This document shows, piece after piece, positions 43,892-52,974 of a stretch of 56,636 nt of DNA. The stretch lies in NCBI GenBank assembly GCA_937899415.1, contig CALBPI010000083.1, positions 1 through 56,636 on the forward strand, read 5' to 3'. The first letter of the stretch is position 1, and every line of letters begins with the position of its first letter. Source of the stretch: an uncultured Gammaproteobacteria bacterium (GTDB taxonomy: Bacteria; Pseudomonadota; Gammaproteobacteria; Steroidobacterales; Woeseiaceae). The notes under the pieces are model-generated. The model was not told the origin of the DNA. It did no database searches and saw only the letters and a program-made list of their open reading frames with translations. The translations under genes and the position numbers were made by a program.

Positions 43892-44509
43892 ATGCGTGAT
43901 TTTGCGATTGCGAGTGTTAGCGCGGCCACCGTCACAGCAGCGCTGCTCTTACTCATGACGGCACTGCTGGCCGACGGCTCCGTCTCCGTGATCCAGACCG
44001 TGCGACTGCCACCAACACTGACCGACACGGCCGTGCCCACGCCAACACCACCGCCGGAGCCCTTTGATCCCCCGGAGCCCATCGACGAGCCCGTGGCCGT
44101 GCCCACGGAGCGGCCCAGCCCCAGAAACCTGATCGACCCCATTGCCTTGCCAACAGTGGGCCCCGATGGCAACGGACCGCCCCGGCCGAGCCGGCCCGGC
44201 GACGGCATCGAAGACGGGATCGGCTTAGGCAACGGCGACGACGCACTCATCGAGCTTGTTAACGTCACGCCCATCTACCCCCAACGCATGCTGGCGCTGG
44301 GTGTCGAGGGTTTCGTCGACGTGCGCTATGACGTGAATGCGATGGGTCGAGCCGAGAACGTCGAGGTGACCTTCGCCACGCATCGGGGCTTCGAAAAGGC
44401 CGCCATCAAGGGGATTGAGCGCATTCGCTATCAGCCCCGCACGATCGACGGCAGAGCGGTGCCGGTTCGGGGCGTCGAGAAGCGCTTCAGTTTCAGTATC
44501 CGCGAGTAG
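43892..44509 (+). CDS. TonB-family energy transducer (second copy)
   Basis: The 205-residue protein has an N-terminal anchor (VSAATVTAALLLLMTALLA, about 8-26) and a Pro-rich periplasmic stretch (PTPTPPPEPFDPPEP). A C-terminal TonB domain follows (about 120-205: VTPIYPQRMLALGVEGFVDV, ATHRGFEKAAIKGIERIRYQ). The region is shorter than in the tonB gene near 7,200. It stands divergent to PadR, with no exbB/exbD beside it, so it must share a motor encoded elsewhere. It may serve receptors under PadR control. Confidence 0.85.
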   Translation: MRDFAIASVSAATVTAALLLLMTALLADGSVSVIQTVRLPPTLTDTAVPTPTPPPEPFDPPEPIDEPVAVPTERPSPRNLIDPIALPTVGPDGNGPPRPSRPGDGIEDGIGLGNGDDALIELVNVTPIYPQRMLALGVEGFVDVRYDVNAMGRAENVEVTFATHRGFEKAAIKGIERIRYQPRTIDGRAVPVRGVEKRFSFSIRE

Positions 44510-44516
44510 GTGTGGC

Positions 44517-44559
44517 AGCGGTGCTGGGCCTCAGCCTGGAAAGGCCTCCCAGCGCCGCT
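44517..44559. terminator. Large hairpin between convergent TonB and GH16 genes
   Basis: AGCGG-T-GCTGGG and CCCAGC-G-CCGCT pair across a 20-base centre that has its own CCT/AGG pairing. It occupies almost all of the 63-base gap between two convergent genes. There is no clear T-run. It may act as a two-way terminator. Confidence 0.5.
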
Positions 44560-44572
44560 TCACGCAAAACGG

Positions 44573-45898
44573 TCAAGGGGCACCGCGCTCGTAGATCCGC
44601 ACCCAGTCAACAAGCATGCGCTGCGGGAATATCGCGTCGTCAATGGGACCACCCGCGCGGCCCCAGTAGCCACCCACAGCCACATTGAGGATCAGGTGGA
44701 ACGGGTGGTCGTAAGGCCAGGCCTCCCAGCCTTCCCCTTCGTTCATGTAGGTGAAGTAGCGCACGTCATCCACAAAGATGTCGATGCGTTCCGGCGTCCA
44801 CTCGAGTGAATAGGTGTGAAAGGCCTCGGCCACATCATCGTCGAGGATCCGGCCTTTGCGCTGTTCCCACTCGATCCAGTAGTAGGCCTTGTTGTGCACG
44901 GTGCCGTGCACGTGGCCCATCTCGTAACCCACGTGCTCGAGGATGTCGATCTCGCCCGAGTTCGGCCAGGCATCACAGTCCGCAGCGCCCTGCCAGTCAT
45001 GTCCAGGCCCGCAGATCGTGGCGTACTTGAACGGGTCGGTAGGCAGCATCCAAATCGCCGCCCAGGTGCCCTGCCCGCGCGGCAGGCGTGCACGGATTTC
45101 GGCGCGGCCGTAAAGCATGTCGCCTTTGCCCGCGGTATGCACGCGCGCCGATGTGTAACGCGCATCGCCGTAGTCCTCGCGGTGCGCCTCAATCGTCAGG
45201 TAGCCATTCTCCACGCGGACGTTGCGGTCACGATCCGTGTAGGCCTGGTCTTCATCATTGACCTTGCGCGGATCCCAGATGTCGTAGTTCCACTTCTCGG
45301 GGTCAAGCGTGCCGTCCTTGTTGAACTCGTCGGACCAGACGAGCTTCCAGTTATCGTCGCGCGGCTGCACGCGATGTATCGCGATGCCGTGCAGTACTGG
45401 GACGCCCGCCGAGGCTTCGAATCGCAGCTCGAGCTCGCCCGTGTCGACGGCGACATCGGGTATCGTCACCGTGAGGTTTGAACGGATCTTGCCGTCGCGC
45501 GCGATCTTCACGTCGAGATCGCGGATGCGTTTCTCGCCATTGAAGAACACACTAAAGACGCGCTCACGGTCGTTGATGTCGTCAGGCTCGGCAAACTTGA
45601 GCGTCACGTCGTAACGGCCGTTGTCGACGGGCATCGCGAAACCTACATCACCATAACGGTAGGTCTGGTAGAGCTCGGGGTTCTGCGAACCCTTGATCTT
45701 GTCAGTGACGCCACGCTCGCCCGTGACGCGACCATCGTCTGCGATGTAGGGCGTGCCATCTTTTGCGGTGTAGGCGTCGCCACCCACGTTGACGGCGTAG
45801 ACCAGTGTGTCTGCACCCGAACTGCTTGCGCCTGCCATGAGAATGATTGCACCCAGCCAGCGGCGCCCGAGCGCCCGTGTCCCGTTACCTGTCCACAT
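44573..45898 (-). CDS. Malectin-GH16 endo-beta-1,3-glucanase (laminarinase type)
   Basis: The 441-residue protein has a signal peptide (WLGAIILMAGASSSGA). A malectin-like carbohydrate-binding domain follows (about 32-178; VYAVNVGGDAYTAKDGTPY, FSVFFNGEKRIRDLDV). The GH16 catalytic domain (about 183-438) carries EIDILE, in which Glu316, Asp318 and Glu321 form the nucleophile/acid set. GWEAWPYDHPFHLILNVAVGG near the end is typical of laminarinases. It would cut beta-1,3- or mixed-linked glucans outside the cell or in the periplasm, supplying the GH149/GH17 enzymes downstream. It is transcribed opposite to the rest of the locus. Confidence 0.86.
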   Translation of the reverse strand: MWTGNGTRALGRRWLGAIILMAGASSSGADTLVYAVNVGGDAYTAKDGTPYIADDGRVTGERGVTDKIKGSQNPELYQTYRYGDVGFAMPVDNGRYDVTLKFAEPDDINDRERVFSVFFNGEKRIRDLDVKIARDGKIRSNLTVTIPDVAVDTGELELRFEASAGVPVLHGIAIHRVQPRDDNWKLVWSDEFNKDGTLDPEKWNYDIWDPRKVNDEDQAYTDRDRNVRVENGYLTIEAHREDYGDARYTSARVHTAGKGDMLYGRAEIRARLPRGQGTWAAIWMLPTDPFKYATICGPGHDWQGAADCDAWPNSGEIDILEHVGYEMGHVHGTVHNKAYYWIEWEQRKGRILDDDVAEAFHTYSLEWTPERIDIFVDDVRYFTYMNEGEGWEAWPYDHPFHLILNVAVGGYWGRAGGPIDDAIFPQRMLVDWVRIYERGAP

Positions 45899-46020
45899 TA
45901 TTGGTCCCCCTTTTGGGGCCGATCAGGTCGACCCCCGCCGCGCAGTCTACGCACCTTGCAGTGCAACTTCAGCTAGGCTGACACGTCCAATACGACATCG
46001 AAATTGACTCGACGTAACCA

Positions 46021-46401
46021 ATGAGCCTGATCGGCAATCTCTTCTTTTTCGTTTTTGGTGGCTTTGTCATCTTCGTGGGCTACGTGATCGGCGGCATCGT
46101 GATGTGCCTGACCATTGTCGGCATTCCGCTGGGCTTTCAGTGCTTCAAGCTGGCCGCCGGCGTACTGACGCCGTTCGGTCGCGAAGTAGTCGAGACGCAA
46201 CCCCCGGGTGGCGCGTTAGCACTCATACTGAACATCATCTGGATCATACTGCCAGGCCTTGAACTGGCGATCATGCACCTGTTGTTGGCGCTGTTCTTCG
46301 CGCTGACGGTGGTAGGCTTGCCGTTAGCGGCGCAGCATATGAAGCTCGTCCCGCTGGCATTGCTGCCGTTCGGTCATCGAATCCGCGAGATTCGAGCGTG
46401 A
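46021..46401 (+). CDS. yccF: YccF-domain inner-membrane protein
   Basis: The 126-residue protein has two copies of the YccF pattern: LIGNLFFFVFGGFVIFVGY with MCLTIVGIPLGFQCFKLAAG, and LALILNIIWIILPGLELAIM with LTVVGLPLAAQHMKL. The TIVGIPLGxQ repeat is the family hallmark. It forms about four membrane helices. Its function is not known. It may be an independent gene within the glucan region. Confidence 0.85.
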   Translation: MSLIGNLFFFVFGGFVIFVGYVIGGIVMCLTIVGIPLGFQCFKLAAGVLTPFGREVVETQPPGGALALILNIIWIILPGLELAIMHLLLALFFALTVVGLPLAAQHMKLVPLALLPFGHRIREIRA

Positions 46402-46496
46402 TGCGCCTGAATCCGTTGCCCGAGGCTCGACGAAGTGTGAACAGGTAGACTCCTCGCGTGGACTCCGTCTGCGCCACTCCCGGCCGGAGAATGACA

Positions 46497-46814
46497 ATGA
46501 CGAAAACAATCCCTTCTGCTGCCCGCGCGCTTGCACTATTTGCCGCTTGCATCCTTGCAGGCTGCGCCGCCCCGCGCACTGCGACACTGCCCGACGGTAC
46601 GTTTGCATATCGCATCGACTGCGATGGCAACGCACGCGGTCTCAACCTCTGCCTTGAGAAAGCGGGCAAGAGCTGCGGCGCCCGCGGTTACACGATCGTG
46701 ACGCCTGAAGGCCGCAAGGTCAGCACCAGCGATGCCGTTGATGGCGGCGCGCAGGCGCTATTCAAGGACTTCGAAGGGGATCGCAACAGTATCCTCATTC
46801 AGTGCGGCACCTGA
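46497..46814 (+). CDS. Small putative lipoprotein
   Basis: The 105-residue protein has a lipoprotein signal peptide with lipobox LAGC (ARALALFAACILAGCAAP), so Cys21 would be lipidated. The start ATG at 46497 has GGAG at an ideal 8 bases; an ATG six bases earlier is too close to it. The mature part contains four further Cys (CDGNARGLNLCLEKAGKSCG and a C-terminal IQCG), probably in two disulfides. I do not recognize a named family. Confidence 0.72.
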   Translation: MTKTIPSAARALALFAACILAGCAAPRTATLPDGTFAYRIDCDGNARGLNLCLEKAGKSCGARGYTIVTPEGRKVSTSDAVDGGAQALFKDFEGDRNSILIQCGT

Positions 46815-46835
46815 CGCACGGCTAACGACATAGCA

Positions 46836-47660
46836 GTGCTGCATCTCGGTCTTCCGGCCTGGGCGTTTCCGGGCTGGAAGGACCGCTACTTCTCTGATTC
46901 CCCAAGCCGGCTTGCGAGCTACGCGCAGGTGTTCGATACCGTAGAGGGCAACACGACCTTCTACCGCACGCCCGACGCGGACACGGTTGCGCGCTGGCGC
47001 GATGCCGTTCGCGGCACCGACTTTCGCTTCTGCCTCAAGCTGCCGCGCGAGGTCACCCACGAGTACCGTCCCGACCTGGGCGCGCTGTCGCGCTTCGTCG
47101 AAACCGTGTCGCCGGCGGCGCCGCACCTTGGGCCCTTGCTCGTGCAGTTCCCGGCAGACGTCGGGCCGCGAGACCTGGGCCGCATCGATGCCGTTCTCGC
47201 GCGGATCGAGCGTCGACTCGAGACCGCTGTGGAAGTGCGTCATCCCACGTTCTTTGAGCAGCCCGAACGGCTGCTGCCTCTGCTGGAACGCCATGGTGCC
47301 AGCAGGGTGTCACTCGACGCGCGCCCGCTACACCTGGGCGACATCGCGCACCCCGAAGTGCAGGCGGCGCTGCACAAGAAACCGGACCTGCCGCTGCTCG
47401 AAGACACGGTCGGTGACCGGGCTTTTGTGCGGCTCGTACTGCACCCCGACCACGACAGCAACGCGGCCTGGGTCGAGGAATGGGTGGCGCGGACTGCGGC
47501 CTGGCTCGAGGCGGGAATCGAGACCTGGATGATGATCCACTGCCCCAATAACCTGCACTGCCCGGAAATGGCCCGGGACTTCCATGAGCGGCTGTCCCAA
47601 CGCGTTGCCCTGCCGGTTCTGCCAGGCTGGCCCACCCCGCAGCAGATGGCTCTCGTCTAG
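46836..47660 (+). CDS. DUF72 family protein (TIM-barrel type)
   Basis: The 274-residue protein starts with GTG and reads MLHLGLPAWAFPGWKDRYF, the DUF72 opening. It continues with FDTVEGNTTFYRTPDADTVA, DFRFCLKLPREVTHE, LLVQFPADVGP and AVEVRHPTFFEQPERLLPLL. DUF72 proteins adopt a TIM barrel related to endonuclease IV-type or sugar-isomerase-type folds; their reaction is not known. The start is 22 bases after the lipoprotein stop, so the two are probably cotranscribed. Confidence 0.86.
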   Translation: MLHLGLPAWAFPGWKDRYFSDSPSRLASYAQVFDTVEGNTTFYRTPDADTVARWRDAVRGTDFRFCLKLPREVTHEYRPDLGALSRFVETVSPAAPHLGPLLVQFPADVGPRDLGRIDAVLARIERRLETAVEVRHPTFFEQPERLLPLLERHGASRVSLDARPLHLGDIAHPEVQAALHKKPDLPLLEDTVGDRAFVRLVLHPDHDSNAAWVEEWVARTAAWLEAGIETWMMIHCPNNLHCPEMARDFHERLSQRVALPVLPGWPTPQQMALV

Positions 47661-47706
47661 CCGAATCAACACCCTGTAGAGTTCGTGAATTCCGCGGGTG
47701 ACAGCG

Positions 47707-47737
47707 TTGTCAATTTGCGCTGAAATAGGGCTATACT
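47707..47737 (+). promoter_or_regulatory. Possible sigma-70 promoter of the CBM9/GH149/GH17 operon
   Basis: TTGTCA (47707-47712) and TATACT (47732-47737) are good -35 and -10 elements, though the 19-base spacer is longer than ideal. They lie 30 bases before the ATG at 47767 and downstream of the DUF72 stop. A transcript starting near 47744 would exclude upstream in-frame codons. Confidence 0.5.
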
Positions 47738-47766
47738 GCCTTCGGGGAACAAGGATCACGACTGTG

Positions 47767-48588
47767 ATGCGCGAGGAGAACAGGGGGGCTCCGGCGCCGT
47801 TGGGGATAACGGCGTCGGACAATCGCGCCCCCGCTACATTTGTGCGAATTGGTGCAATGGTGGGTACGGCCTGGCTGATACTGGGCGGCACAGCCATGGC
47901 GCAACACTACGAGGGCCGGAGCCATTACGCGGCGCCGCTTGCTACCGCAGGCGTGGTCGTGGACGGCCTGGGCGACGATGCCGTATGGGCGGATGCCGAA
48001 TGGCGCGACATCGACCAGCGCTGGCTGGGCCCGGAGTACACGCAAGAAGATTTCAGCGGGCGGTTCAAGATCGCCTGGGACGAGACCCAGATCTACCTGC
48101 TCGTCGAGATCACGGACGATATCCTCATCGATACCCATCGTGATCCGCTTGTGCAGTACTGGGACGACGACTGCCTGGAAATTTTCGTCGACGAGGACCA
48201 CTCGGGCGGCGAACATCAGTACAACCACAATGCATTCGCCTACCACATGTCGCTCGACAACCAGGCCATCGATATCGGCACGGACGAGCGGGCGCGCGCC
48301 TACAACGATCACGCAACGAGCCACTGGCGGCAGACCGCCGACGGGCTGGTCTGGGAGGTCGCCATCCGGCTGTTCAGCGACGACTTCGTCGCCGACACCC
48401 CCGGGCAGGCGTCCGAACCGCTGAGCGCCGGCAAGATCATCGGTCTCATGGTCGCCTACTGCGACAACGACGGCAGCGAATTGCGTGAGAACTTTGTCGG
48501 TTCGGAGACCGTACCGTTCGGCCCGACCGACCGCGGCTGGATCGACGCCAACCTGTTTGGTGCTGTCGAGCTCGTTGGGGACCAATAG
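47767..48588 (+). CDS. Exported CBM9-like carbohydrate-binding protein
   Basis: I place the start at ATG 47767 (AAGGA 11 bases upstream; a frame from 47698 would begin before the promoter). The 273-residue protein has a late export signal (VRIGAMVGTAWLILGGTAMAQ). A CBM9-type beta-sandwich follows (GDDAVWADAEWRDIDQRW, FKIAWDETQIYLLVEITDD, DDDCLEIFVDEDHSGGEHQY, then AFAYHMSLDN). The family binds sugars through two Trp residues and Ca2+. It lies two bases before the GH149 gene. It probably captures glucan chains at the cell surface or periplasm. Confidence 0.78.
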   Translation: MREENRGAPAPLGITASDNRAPATFVRIGAMVGTAWLILGGTAMAQHYEGRSHYAAPLATAGVVVDGLGDDAVWADAEWRDIDQRWLGPEYTQEDFSGRFKIAWDETQIYLLVEITDDILIDTHRDPLVQYWDDDCLEIFVDEDHSGGEHQYNHNAFAYHMSLDNQAIDIGTDERARAYNDHATSHWRQTADGLVWEVAIRLFSDDFVADTPGQASEPLSAGKIIGLMVAYCDNDGSELRENFVGSETVPFGPTDRGWIDANLFGAVELVGDQ

Positions 48589-48590
48589 CA

Positions 48591-51500
48591 ATGGCAACAC
48601 AACACCCTTTCGCGATCGCAGAAACCGACCGTAGCGTGGCGGGCGACTTCGAAGACTTGCTCGGCGAGCGCCACTACGTCATCCGCAATGTGGATCGCAT
48701 GGCACCGTTCTTCATGAGCGTCGTGTCGCACAACAACCACTGGTTGTTCGCATCGTCGAACGGCGGGCTTACAGCCGGTCGCGTGTCGGCGGATACCGCG
48801 TTGTTCCCTTACGTCACCGTGGACAAGATCCACGACAGCGCCACGCACACGGGCTGTCGGACACTCTTGCGCGTCACGCGCTCGGGCAGCACCACAGAGT
48901 GGCAGCCGTTCGATCCGCACCGCCACCCCGACGCGCCGATCCAACGCTCGCTTTACAAGCACGTGCTGGGCAACAGCGTGTGCTTCGAGGAGTCACACCA
49001 GGAGCTCGGGCTCGTCTTCCGCTACCGCTGGCAGTTCAGCGACCGCTTCGGCTTCATCCGCGAATGCTGGCTCGAGAACACGGGCGAGCGCAGCGTGGAC
49101 GTGGCGCTGCTTGATGGCCTGCGCAACATCCTGCCGGCCGGCACGCCGCGCTTTGCGCAAACCAACACGAGCAACCTCGTCGACGCTTACAAGTGGACCG
49201 AGGTCGACGCCGAAACCGGGCTGGCCTGCTTCACGCTGTATTCGGCGATTACGGATCGCGCCGAGCCCGCAGAGTCGCTGCGCGCCAATACGGTGTTTTC
49301 TATTGGGCTCAACGACGCGACGCTGCTGCTCGGCGACGCGCAGCTCGATGCCTTCCGCTCAGGCCACGCGCTGGCGCCCGAGCGCCACACGCGGGGCGTG
49401 CGCGGTGACTACCTGGCGGCCACGTCACTGACACTGGCGCCCGGTGATACGCGACGCTGGTACTTCGTCTGCGACGTCGAGCAGGATCAGGCTGATGTCG
49501 TCGCCTTGCGCCGTGGTCTCAACGACACCGCAGCGATCGAGCGCGCCCTGGCCGAAGACGTCGTCGCGGGCAACGACTCGCTGGCGCGGCTCATGGCCAG
49601 TGCCGACGCCGTTCAGGCCGCCGCCGAAGAACCCGTGGCCGTCCACCACTACGCCAACGTGCTGTTCAACGTGCTGCGCGGTGGCATCTTCGATCACCAC
49701 TACGACGTGTCCACGCGAGACTTCCGCCGCTCGCTCACAGGCTTCGACCGCGCGCTGGTTGCGCAACACGCGGACTGGCTCAAGAGCCTGCCCGACACAC
49801 TCAGCATCTCGGCGCTGACCGAGGCTGTGGTCGCACGTGGCGACGCGCAGCTCGAACGCCTCACGCGCGAGTACCTGCCCATTCGCTTCGGACGCCGTCA
49901 TGGCGACCCAAGCCGCCCTTGGAACCAGTTCGCCATCGAGCTGGAGGACGACCACGGTGAGCGCCTGCTCGCCTACCAGGGCAACTGGCGCGACATCTTC
50001 CAGAATTGGGAAGCGCTGGCGCTGTCCTACCCTGACTTCGTCGAAAACATGATCGCGAAGTTCGTGAACGCGTCCACGGTGGATGGCTACAACCCCTACC
50101 GCATTACGAACGAGGGCATCGACTGGGAAGTCGAGGAACCCGATGACCCCTGGAGCTACATTGGCTACTGGGGCGATCACCAGATCATCTACCTGCAGAA
50201 GCTGCTCGAGCTCTCGCAGCAGTTCCATCCCGAGCGCCTCGCAGACCTGCTGCACCGACCCGTGTTCTGCTACGCCAACGTGCCCTACCGGATCCGGCCA
50301 TTCGCCGCCCTGCTTGACGACCCCAAGAACACGGTCGACTACGACGAAGCGCTGGCCGAGGTACTCGAGCAACGCGTCGCCGCACGTGGTGCCGACGGCA
50401 AGCTCGTGCTCGACGGCGATGACGCCGTATACCGCGTTACGTTGATCGAGAAGCTGTTGGTACCCCTGCTGGCAAAACTGGGCAATCTCGTGCCCGACGG
50501 CGGCATCTGGATGAACACCCAGCGCCCCGAGTGGAACGACGCCAACAACGCGCTTGTCGGCAACGGCGCCTCGATGGTCACGCTGTACTACCTGCGCCGC
50601 TACGTGACCTTTCTGCGCCGACTGTTCGCCGCGACCACAAGCTTCACGCTTTCGAGTGAGATCGATGTCTGGCTCGAGCAAACGGCCGATGCGCTCGCGG
50701 GCGCTCGCTCGCGCATGACGGGTACGCCCGTATCCGCCGAAGACCGCTTCCTGATCCTGCGCCGCCTCGGCGAGGCTTCAAGCCACTGCCGCGAAACGCT
50801 GTATGCCCAGGGCCAGTTCTCGGGCCAGGTGACGCGTCAGATCGACACCGTTAACCAGCTGCTCGACGACGCGCTGGTGGCTATCGACCACAGCATTGCG
50901 ACCAACCGTCGCGACGACGGCATGTATCACGCCTACAACATTCTCGATATTCGCGAGGGCCAGGTGGGCGTGTCCCATCTGTATCCGATGCTCGAAGGCC
51001 AGGTCGCGGCGCTCAGCGCCGAAGCACTCGAGCCCAACGATGCCGTGACAATGCTCGACGCGTTGTTTGCGAGCACCGTGTACCGCGCTGACCAGACCTC
51101 GTTCCTGCTCTACCCGGACCGCGCGTTGCCCGATTTCCTTGACCGCAATTGCGTGACGCCTGACCGCCTTGCAGGGATCGCACTCGTCGACCACATGATC
51201 GACGCTGGCGACCGGCGTCTCATGGACCGCGACGTCGACGGCAACTACCGGTTCCATGCGGACCTCATCAATGCGGGCGCACTGGATGCACGATTCGACG
51301 AGCTCGCGCCTGAGTATGGTGATCTCGTTGACGCGGCGCGCACGCCCATTCACGGCATCTACGAAGCCATCTTTGGACACCGCGAATTCACGGGGCGCTC
51401 AGGCACGATGTTTGGTTTCGAAGGTCTGGGCAGCATCTACTGGCACATGGTGGCGAAGCTGCTGCTAGCCGTGCAGGAACGCTTTTTCGCAGCCGTCGAT

Positions 51501-52052
51501 GATGAGGCGGATCCCGCCTCGTTGGCGGCGCTAGCAGCGCACTACTACCGCGTGCGCGAAGGCATCGGCTTCAACAAGACACCCGCTGAGTACGGCGCAT
51601 TTCCGACGGATCCCTATTCGCACACGCCAGGCCATGGCGGCGCCAGCCAGCCCGGTATGACGGGGCAAGTTAAAGAAGAAATACTGACGCGCTTCGGCGA
51701 GCTCGGCTTGCGCATCCGTGACGGCGCCGCACGCTTCCAACCCGCACTGCTGCGCCCGCGCGAATTTCTGGGCCACGGCGGCGAGTTTAAGTTCCTCGAC
51801 GTCCACGACGTGTGGCAGACGCTTGCGCGACCGCCTCGAAGCCTGGCCTACACGTGGTGCCAGGTTCCTGTCTTGTACGTCATCGACGACACAGCAACCG
51901 CCGCGATTACACTGACGCTTGCCGATCACAGCACACGTTCCATTGACGGGCTAACGCTGTCACGGCGTGACACGCAAGCCATCGCCGCGCGCGATGGCCA
52001 GGTCCGCCAGGTCACTGTGCGTGTTCCCGGCAACACACTGCGCCACGCCTGA
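48591..52052 (+). CDS. Probable beta-1,3-oligoglucan phosphorylase (GH149)
   Basis: The 1153-residue protein has no signal peptide. It shows the architecture of large GH94-clan phosphorylases: a beta-sandwich N-terminal part (HYVIRNVDRMAPFFMSVVSH), and a helical (alpha/alpha)6 core with GNWRDIFQNWEALALSYPDF and NEGIDWEVEEPDDPWSYIGY, in which Asp511 is the likely general acid. A C-terminal beta domain follows. Length and motifs fit GH149, which cleaves beta-1,3-glucan chains with phosphate to yield glucose-1-phosphate. The flanking GH16 and GH17 genes support this. GH94, GH161 or cellodextrin phosphorylase are alternatives. It begins two bases after the CBM9 gene. Confidence 0.72.
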   Translation: MATQHPFAIAETDRSVAGDFEDLLGERHYVIRNVDRMAPFFMSVVSHNNHWLFASSNGGLTAGRVSADTALFPYVTVDKIHDSATHTGCRTLLRVTRSGSTTEWQPFDPHRHPDAPIQRSLYKHVLGNSVCFEESHQELGLVFRYRWQFSDRFGFIRECWLENTGERSVDVALLDGLRNILPAGTPRFAQTNTSNLVDAYKWTEVDAETGLACFTLYSAITDRAEPAESLRANTVFSIGLNDATLLLGDAQLDAFRSGHALAPERHTRGVRGDYLAATSLTLAPGDTRRWYFVCDVEQDQADVVALRRGLNDTAAIERALAEDVVAGNDSLARLMASADAVQAAAEEPVAVHHYANVLFNVLRGGIFDHHYDVSTRDFRRSLTGFDRALVAQHADWLKSLPDTLSISALTEAVVARGDAQLERLTREYLPIRFGRRHGDPSRPWNQFAIELEDDHGERLLAYQGNWRDIFQNWEALALSYPDFVENMIAKFVNASTVDGYNPYRITNEGIDWEVEEPDDPWSYIGYWGDHQIIYLQKLLELSQQFHPERLADLLHRPVFCYANVPYRIRPFAALLDDPKNTVDYDEALAEVLEQRVAARGADGKLVLDGDDAVYRVTLIEKLLVPLLAKLGNLVPDGGIWMNTQRPEWNDANNALVGNGASMVTLYYLRRYVTFLRRLFAATTSFTLSSEIDVWLEQTADALAGARSRMTGTPVSAEDRFLILRRLGEASSHCRETLYAQGQFSGQVTRQIDTVNQLLDDALVAIDHSIATNRRDDGMYHAYNILDIREGQVGVSHLYPMLEGQVAALSAEALEPNDAVTMLDALFASTVYRADQTSFLLYPDRALPDFLDRNCVTPDRLAGIALVDHMIDAGDRRLMDRDVDGNYRFHADLINAGALDARFDELAPEYGDLVDAARTPIHGIYEAIFGHREFTGRSGTMFGFEGLGSIYWHMVAKLLLAVQERFFAAVDDEADPASLAALAAHYYRVREGIGFNKTPAEYGAFPTDPYSHTPGHGGASQPGMTGQVKEEILTRFGELGLRIRDGAARFQPALLRPREFLGHGGEFKFLDVHDVWQTLARPPRSLAYTWCQVPVLYVIDDTATAAITLTLADHSTRSIDGLTLSRRDTQAIAARDGQVRQVTVRVPGNTLRHA

Positions 52053-52079
52053 ATCCACGGCGTATTCGGAATACCCAAC

Positions 52080-52970
52080 ATGTCGAACCTCTATCAACGC
52101 AAGCTGGCGCTGGCCGGTCTTGATCCCTCCAAGTACACGCTTGATGAGCTTCGCGCCTTGGTGCGCAAGCTCTTGGAGCAGAAGATCCATGGCTTGTCCT
52201 TTAGCCCGTACGTTGCGGGACAGGGGCCGGGCACGGAGCTCAGTGAAGCGCAAATCCGTGAACGTCTGGCTGTCATTGAGGATCACGTCCACTGGATTCG
52301 GACATTTTCGTGCACCGATGGCCACGAGAAAATTCCCGCCATCGCGGCAGAGAAAGGCATTAAGTCCATGGTCGGCGTCTGGCTCGACGACGACCGCGAC
52401 AAGAATGCGGAAGAGATTCGAAACGCTATTGTGATCGCCAATGCTGGCCATGCGGCCATCATCGGCGTCGGCAACGAAGTCCTGCTGCGCGGCGAACTCA
52501 CCGCCGACGAACTTGTGGCCTACATCGAGCAGGTTAAGGCTGCGGTCCCCGGCGACGTCCAAGTAGGCTACGTCGATGCGTACTTCGAGTTTGAAGACCA
52601 CCCGTCGATTGCTGCTGCGTGCGACGTGATTTTGGCCAACTGCTATCCCTTCTGGGAAGGCTGCCCGGCAGACCATGCGCTGCTGTACATGAAAGAGATG
52701 TACCGCCGTGCGCAGCGCGCTGCCAACGGCAAGCCGGTCATCGTCAGCGAGACGGGCTGGCCCAATGTCGGAACACCGACGGACGGCGCGGAACCGTCAT
52801 TGGAGAATGCCATCCGCTATCTGCTCAACACCTACCGTTGGGCTGAAGAAGACGGTGTGGACATCATCTACTTCTCGGCCTTCGATGAGGCCTGGAAAGT
52901 CGGTGCCGAAGGCGACGTGGGTGCCTACTGGGGACTCTGGGATGCTGACGGCAATCCCAAGTACAGCTGA
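52080..52970 (+). CDS. Glycoside hydrolase family 17 (beta-1,3-glucanase type), likely cytoplasmic
   Basis: The 296-residue protein is a TIM barrel of GH17. The acid/base Glu133 lies in IIGVGNEVLLRGE, and the nucleophile Glu224 lies in VIVSETGWPNVG. The substrate-binding aromatics CYPFWEG and YFSAFDEAWK are present. There is no signal peptide, unlike plant and secreted bacterial GH17. The gene follows GH149 by 27 bases, so I infer a cytoplasmic trimming or transglycosylating role on beta-1,3-oligoglucans that feeds the phosphorylase. A small inverted repeat (GTATTC-G-GAATAC) lies in the gap. Confidence 0.85.
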   Translation: MSNLYQRKLALAGLDPSKYTLDELRALVRKLLEQKIHGLSFSPYVAGQGPGTELSEAQIRERLAVIEDHVHWIRTFSCTDGHEKIPAIAAEKGIKSMVGVWLDDDRDKNAEEIRNAIVIANAGHAAIIGVGNEVLLRGELTADELVAYIEQVKAAVPGDVQVGYVDAYFEFEDHPSIAAACDVILANCYPFWEGCPADHALLYMKEMYRRAQRAANGKPVIVSETGWPNVGTPTDGAEPSLENAIRYLLNTYRWAEEDGVDIIYFSAFDEAWKVGAEGDVGAYWGLWDADGNPKYS

Positions 52971-52974
52971 CGCC

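Noticed and set aside
49425-50681. 418-residue minus-strand frame inside the GH149 gene
   Set aside because: It is a shadow of the conserved phosphorylase core on the other strand.
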